A stretch of DNA of 8,781 bases from Candidatus Bathyarchaeota archaeon. GTDB lineage: Archaea > Thermoproteota > Bathyarchaeia > Bathyarchaeales > UBA233. Below, in pieces: positions 5,472 through 8,781 of this stretch. Numbering within the stretch: position 1 is the stretch's first letter; every line of letters starts with the position of its first letter. The position numbers and the translations under genes were made by a program. A model generated the notes under the pieces. That model searched no databases, was not told the origin of the DNA, and saw only the letters and a list, made by a program, of their open reading frames with translations. Location of the stretch: contig QMXC01000034.1 of the NCBI GenBank assembly GCA_003661945.1, positions 1-8,781 on the forward strand, in the 5' to 3' direction.

Positions 5472-6074
5472 CTACGTGTTTCCAAAATGTTCGAGAACGA
5501 TGTTTAGGATTTCCATGGCTACTTGTTCCACGGGGCGGGTTCCATCGATTTTTACGAGTTCTCCCTGCTCAACAAACTTCTGATATGCTTTCTGAACTTT
5601 TTTCTGGTTCTCTAAAGTTTCCATAACCGATTTTTTCCGCTTTATCCTCTGCAGTGCTTCTTCGGGTGGAACATCAATGAGCAAGGCTAGGTCTGGTGGG
5701 ATTATCCACTTGTTTAAAGCTTTTATCCATTCTAGGTCGAGTCCCGCTGCGCTTTGGTACGCAAGCGAGGAGTAAACGTAACGGTCTGAAACCACTATTT
5801 TGCCCTGCTTTAACGCTGGTTTGATTTCCCCTTCTACGTGTTCAACTCTGTCTGCGGCGAAGAGCAAGGCTTCCACGATGCTTGAATACCGTTTTTCACC
5901 TTCGAAAAGATACTCCCTAATGAACAATCCTATTTTTCCATCGGTTGGCTCCGTGGTATACACGGCATCGTATCCGAGTTTTCTCAAATTTTCGACAAGT
6001 AAACGGGCATGCGTTGTTTTTCCACACCCATCTATTCCCTCGATGCAGATGAAAAATCCCTTTTTCCCGTTCAT
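5472..6074 (-). CDS. tmk: Thymidylate kinase (dTMP kinase)
   Basis: The 200-residue enzyme has all the usual dTMP kinase signatures: P-loop GIDGCGKTT (13-21), TEP (41-43), the LFAADRVEH segment (71-79), SDRYVYSSLAYQ (96-107) with the DR motif, and LALLIDVPPEEALQRI followed by the lid region (about 143-155) with several basic residues. It phosphorylates dTMP to dTDP with ATP in the cytoplasm, on the only route to dTTP. Length is normal. The start is ATG at 6072-6074, with a weak AGGTT ribosome-binding site upstream. It is divergent from the HD phosphohydrolase gene across 99 bp that contain a palindromic TATA-like element, so the two may be controlled from one site. Confidence 0.95.
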   Translation of the reverse strand: MNGKKGFFICIEGIDGCGKTTHARLLVENLRKLGYDAVYTTEPTDGKIGLFIREYLFEGEKRYSSIVEALLFAADRVEHVEGEIKPALKQGKIVVSDRYVYSSLAYQSAAGLDLEWIKALNKWIIPPDLALLIDVPPEEALQRIKRKKSVMETLENQKKVQKAYQKFVEQGELVKIDGTRPVEQVAMEILNIVLEHFGNT

Positions 6075-6112
6075 AGTTCTAACCTGCTTTTCCGGAGAGG
6101 ATTAAAGGCTTA

Positions 6113-6127
6113 CATATTATAAATATG
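6113..6127. promoter_or_regulatory. Palindromic TATA-like element between tmk and HD gene
   Basis: The stretch CATATTATAAATATG has perfect six-base arms (CATATT / AATATG) around a three-base centre. It lies about 45 bases before tmk on one side and about 47 bases before the HD gene on the other, close to the distance expected for a TATA box of either. It could work as a bidirectional core promoter or overlap an operator. Confidence 0.5.
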
Positions 6128-6173
6128 ACGACTCTAATTATCCCCCTAGCAAGACTAGGAGAAAGCCGGTAGG

Positions 6174-7454
6174 ATGAGTCGGAAAATCTGGGGTGAAATT
6201 AAAGACCCGATATACGGGTATATCTACATAACTGAAGCTGAAAAAGAAATAATCGACTCTTTCCCGGTGCAGCGGCTTCGAAGACTTCGGCAGCTAGCTG
6301 GCGCCGAATACGTCTATCCCGCAGCTAACCACACGCGGTTTGAACATTCCGTAGGCGTAATGTACCTCGCGGGAAAACTCGTTCAAAACCCAAATCTTTC
6401 GCAGTATCTATCCGAAGACGAAGCTCAAACCGTAAGAATCGCAGCGTTGCTGCACGACGTGGGGCACGGAGCCTTTTCTCACATATTCGAACAGGTGCTT
6501 ACAAAGTTTTTGGGAAAAACCCATGAGGACATGACGCGGTGGATTATAGCTGAAAGCGAACTGAAAGACATTCTAGAAAAACAAGGGTTTTCCCCGCAAG
6601 CAGTGAGCAAACTCGCCGTGGGCGAACTTCGCAAGCCGGGTAAAGCTTTCATGGATCAAGCGATTCAGAGCAGCGTGGATGTAGATAAGCTTGACTTCAT
6701 AGTTCGGGACACGTATCATACAGGAGCCGAATACGGCTACGTTGACATCTTCCGGTTAATTCACATGCTTGACGTGATAGATGAAAACCTCGCCGTGGAA
6801 GCGGGCGCCCTATCCGCGCTTGAATCCTTCATAATCGCCCGCGTCGAATCTTTTAAGAGCATATATTTCCACCGTGTTGGAAGAGCCGCTCAAATAATGT
6901 TAGCGATGGCTATGGAAAGAGCAAACGACGAACTCGGCTTGACAAGTTTCAAAACGCCCGAGGAATACTTGGCTATGGACGATTACACAATTTGGGGTAT
7001 GCTCAAAAAATGCGAAAAATCCCGTGGAATAATTGAAAACCTCGAGCGTAGGCGTCTTCTTAAATGTGCGTACGAACGAACCTTCTACCAGAAAGACCGT
7101 TTAGTCTCCAAAATGTTCGAGTTAGAGGACGTTAGAAATCAGATAAGAGATGATATAGCGCAGAAAGCCCATGTAGAACCCGAAGAAATAATCATCGATG
7201 TGCCAACTGTGCCCTCTGTGCCCTACCATCATTCAGCGCTGCTGGAACCCATGGAAATCCCAATCTTCTATAAAACCCGCGAAGGCGGAAAAATCCCGTG
7301 TAAACTAAGCGAAGTCAGCCGAATATTCGACGTTCTCAAAGGCTTCCTCAACATCCTACGGGTGTACACATACTCGAAAAACCGCAGCAAGGTGGAAGAA
7401 GCCGCTTACAAAGTGTTGGGAGAAACACCTTTTTCAGCTAAAATATCCTATTAA
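6174..7454 (+). CDS. HD-domain phosphohydrolase, SAMHD1/dNTPase-like
   Basis: The 426-residue protein has a complete HD metal site: H58 (RFEHSVG), H94-D95 (ALLHDVGHGAFSH) and D171 (SVDVDKLDF). The VDVDKLDFIVRD segment matches human SAMHD1's IDVDKWDYFARD, where the Lys and the last Asp contact the dNTP; only the Tyr of that set is replaced, by F175. The opening KIWGEIKDPIYGYIYI and QRLRRLRQLAGAEYVYPAANHTRFEHS are standard for this COG1078 group. The predicted reaction is hydrolysis of dNTPs to nucleoside and triphosphate, but COG1078 members can have other phosphoester substrates. The ATG at 6174 is preceded by AGGAG at 6157-6161, spaced rather widely. It faces away from tmk and is followed after 17 bases by the phosphomevalonate dehydratase genes, so probably leads that operon. 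Confidence 0.9.
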   Translation: MSRKIWGEIKDPIYGYIYITEAEKEIIDSFPVQRLRRLRQLAGAEYVYPAANHTRFEHSVGVMYLAGKLVQNPNLSQYLSEDEAQTVRIAALLHDVGHGAFSHIFEQVLTKFLGKTHEDMTRWIIAESELKDILEKQGFSPQAVSKLAVGELRKPGKAFMDQAIQSSVDVDKLDFIVRDTYHTGAEYGYVDIFRLIHMLDVIDENLAVEAGALSALESFIIARVESFKSIYFHRVGRAAQIMLAMAMERANDELGLTSFKTPEEYLAMDDYTIWGMLKKCEKSRGIIENLERRRLLKCAYERTFYQKDRLVSKMFELEDVRNQIRDDIAQKAHVEPEEIIIDVPTVPSVPYHHSALLEPMEIPIFYKTREGGKIPCKLSEVSRIFDVLKGFLNILRVYTYSKNRSKVEEAAYKVLGETPFSAKISY

Positions 7455-7471
7455 CGGAAGAGACGTTGAAA

Positions 7472-7894
7472 ATGGCTGTCATAACCTTGAAGGGAAGAAC
7501 CATCGTAGCTGGAAACTGTAAAGGCACGGCGCTGGTCACAGCCAAGCCCATAAGCTTTCTAGGCGGTGTAGACCCTGAAACCGGAACCATAACAGAACAG
7601 AACCACGACTTGCATGGACAAAAAATAGCGGACAAAATCCTATGCTTTCCGCATGGACACGGCTCCACTGTTGGAAGCTACGTCTTGTACGCGCTTAAAA
7701 AGCGTGGTCTCGCGCCTAAAGCTATAATCGCTGAAACGGCTGACACCGTGGTAACAGTAGGCGCAATAATCGCCGAAGTGCCCATGGTGGATGGAATAGA
7801 CATAACCCGGATAAGAACCGGCGACCAAGTGGAAGTGCAAGCTCGTGAGGGTTTCGCGGTTGTAAAGGTTTTGAGGGAAAACAGTTGTATCTAA
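7472..7894 (+). CDS. Phosphomevalonate dehydratase small subunit (aconitase X swivel domain, DUF126)
   Basis: The protein is 140 residues from the ATG; a TTG two codons earlier (7466) is also possible, and GGAAGAG at 7456-7462 could serve either. It matches the AcnX swivelling-domain family: LKGRTIVAGNCKGTALVTAKPISFLGGVD near the start, the conserved glycine/serine loop HGHGSTVGSY (61-70) with S65 in the active-site segment, and AIIAETADTVVTVGAIIAEVPMVDG. With the downstream large subunit it forms the iron-sulfur enzyme that dehydrates mevalonate 5-phosphate to trans-anhydromevalonate 5-phosphate in the archaeal mevalonate pathway. It follows the HD gene after 17 bases and overlaps the large subunit gene by ten. 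Some family members act on other hydroxy acids such as hydroxyproline, but the separate short subunit favours the archaeal enzyme. Confidence 0.9.
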   Translation: MAVITLKGRTIVAGNCKGTALVTAKPISFLGGVDPETGTITEQNHDLHGQKIADKILCFPHGHGSTVGSYVLYALKKRGLAPKAIIAETADTVVTVGAIIAEVPMVDGIDITRIRTGDQVEVQAREGFAVVKVLRENSCI

Positions 7895-8781
7895 CCCGAG
7901 AAGAAGAACGCATCTTAGATGGAGAACACGGTTGGGCTGAGCAAATCTGCATGCGGATTCTCGTCAAGCTAGGCGACCTCTTCGGCGCTTCAAAACTGAT
8001 TCCCATAAACTCGGCGCATGTTTCAGGAGTTTCCTATAAAACCTTGGGCGACGCGCCAATAGATTTTCTTCAAGCTCTAGCCGAAAACGGCGCAAAAGCA
8101 AAGGTAAACACCACGTTGAACCCTTCCAGCATTGACAAGGAGCATTTCAAGAATCAAATCCCAAAAGAATACTTCGTGAAACAGGAGAGAATACTCGAAC
8201 TCTTCCGTAAAATGCAGGTCAAACCCCTATTGTCGTGCACTCCATACTATACGGAACCGGTTTTACGCAATATGCATATGGCGTGGTCAGAATCCTCCGC
8301 TGTTGTCTACGCGAATTCTGTTCTAGGCGCATGGACCAACCGCGAGGGCGGACCCAGCGCCCTAGCTGCGGCGATAATAGGTAAAACCCCCGACTACGGT
8401 CTTCATCGGCCAGAGAACCGTGCGGCTTCGGTGCAAGTCAAACTCGAAGCCGAACTGAAGAATGAAGCAGAATACGGCGCACTCGGCATACTCGTCGGCA
8501 AAAACTTTCCCAACGAAATCCCCATGTTCCAAGGTCTAAAGGCTCTTGATGAGGACTGTTTAAAGCAGTTGGGCGCGGCTCTCGCTTCCACGGGTGCAGC
8601 AAACATGTTTCATTACAAGCCAAAGACCTCTGTGAAGGAGCCGCTTGAAAAGCTAACTGTAGACATGAAAGCCTTAGAACAAACGGCTCAAGCCCTTTCC
8701 ACGGCTGACGTGGAAGCCGAGCCCGACCTCGTCTTTATAGGGTGTCCCCACTGCTCGCTAAACGAGGTTCGCCGCATAGCC
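7885..8781 (+). CDS. Phosphomevalonate dehydratase large subunit (aconitase X catalytic domain), 3'-truncated by window edge
   Basis: Hand translation gives 299 residues, open to the right edge; about 100 more are expected. It begins LYLTREEERILDGEHGWAE, then KLIPINSAHVSGVSYKTLGD (38-56), the conserved SCTPYY (C118), ANSVLGAWTNREGGPSALAAAI, TPDYGLH, and IGCPHCSLNEVRRI (C287, C290) near the edge. These are landmarks of the AcnX catalytic domain; C118 and C287/C290 are candidate iron-sulfur ligands. It should pair with the preceding small subunit for dehydration of mevalonate 5-phosphate, supplying isopentenyl phosphate for membrane lipids. The start is TTG at 7885-7887, with GAGGG at 7873-7877 seven bases upstream, and it overlaps the small subunit stop by ten bases, so translation is probably coupled. 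Confidence 0.9.
   Translation, partial: MYLTREEERILDGEHGWAEQICMRILVKLGDLFGASKLIPINSAHVSGVSYKTLGDAPIDFLQALAENGAKAKVNTTLNPSSIDKEHFKNQIPKEYFVKQERILELFRKMQVKPLLSCTPYYTEPVLRNMHMAWSESSAVVYANSVLGAWTNREGGPSALAAAIIGKTPDYGLHRPENRAASVQVKLEAELKNEAEYGALGILVGKNFPNEIPMFQGLKALDEDCLKQLGAALASTGAANMFHYKPKTSVKEPLEKLTVDMKALEQTAQALSTADVEAEPDLVFIGCPHCSLNEVRRIA

Noticed and set aside
7638..8623. Minus-strand frames opposite the phosphomevalonate dehydratase genes
   Set aside because: They are shadows of two well-supported genes and have no motifs of their own.

Overview
The window looks like a piece of an archaeal chromosome, most likely from the TACK/Bathyarchaeia side of the tree. Supporting signs are a UPF0147 protein, an SSSCA1/p27-type zinc-ribbon protein, an Ard1-like N-terminal acetyltransferase, the two-subunit aconitase-X-type enzyme of the archaeal mevalonate route, TATA-like boxes upstream of several genes, and frequent TTG starts. 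The lineage is an inference; the archaeal assignment is fairly secure. No RNA genes, CRISPR arrays or insertion sequences were seen.

Layout. Positions 2-727 hold the C-terminal part of a LarA-like (DUF2088) protein cut by the window edge. An Ard1/RimI acetyltransferase (796-1275, +) converges on a large radical SAM protein (1278-2873, -). A 223-base AT-rich gap follows. Next is a small accessory patch: hicA and hicB (3097-3547, -), an unlisted 45-residue zinc-ribbon microprotein (3653-3790, -) and the N-terminal stub of a metallo-beta-lactamase-fold protein (3925-4209, +). The patch is bounded by a perfect 16-bp direct repeat at 3002-3017 and 4188-4203. The second copy forms the 3' end of the UPF0147 gene (4186-4464, -), an arrangement that resembles an attachment-site or recombination scar.

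The right half is more housekeeping. The SSSCA1-like zinc-ribbon protein (4553-4927, +) is followed by an unrecognised 167-residue protein (4965-5468, +). Thymidylate kinase (5472-6074, -) is divergent from a SAMHD1-like HD phosphohydrolase (6174-7454, +) across a 99-bp gap containing a palindromic TATA-like box. One gene makes dTDP and the other is predicted to act on dNTPs, so the pair may serve nucleotide balance. The HD gene is followed at once by the small (7472-7894) and large (7885-8781, cut by the window end) subunits of a phosphomevalonate dehydratase, the step committing archaea to the trans-anhydromevalonate phosphate route to isopentenyl units. The large subunit starts inside the small one behind a good Shine-Dalgarno sequence.

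I see no convincing new multi-gene system. The items most worth checking are the repeat-bounded hicBA/zinc-ribbon/MBL patch, the microprotein itself, the tmk/HD divergent pair and the 167-residue protein of unknown function.
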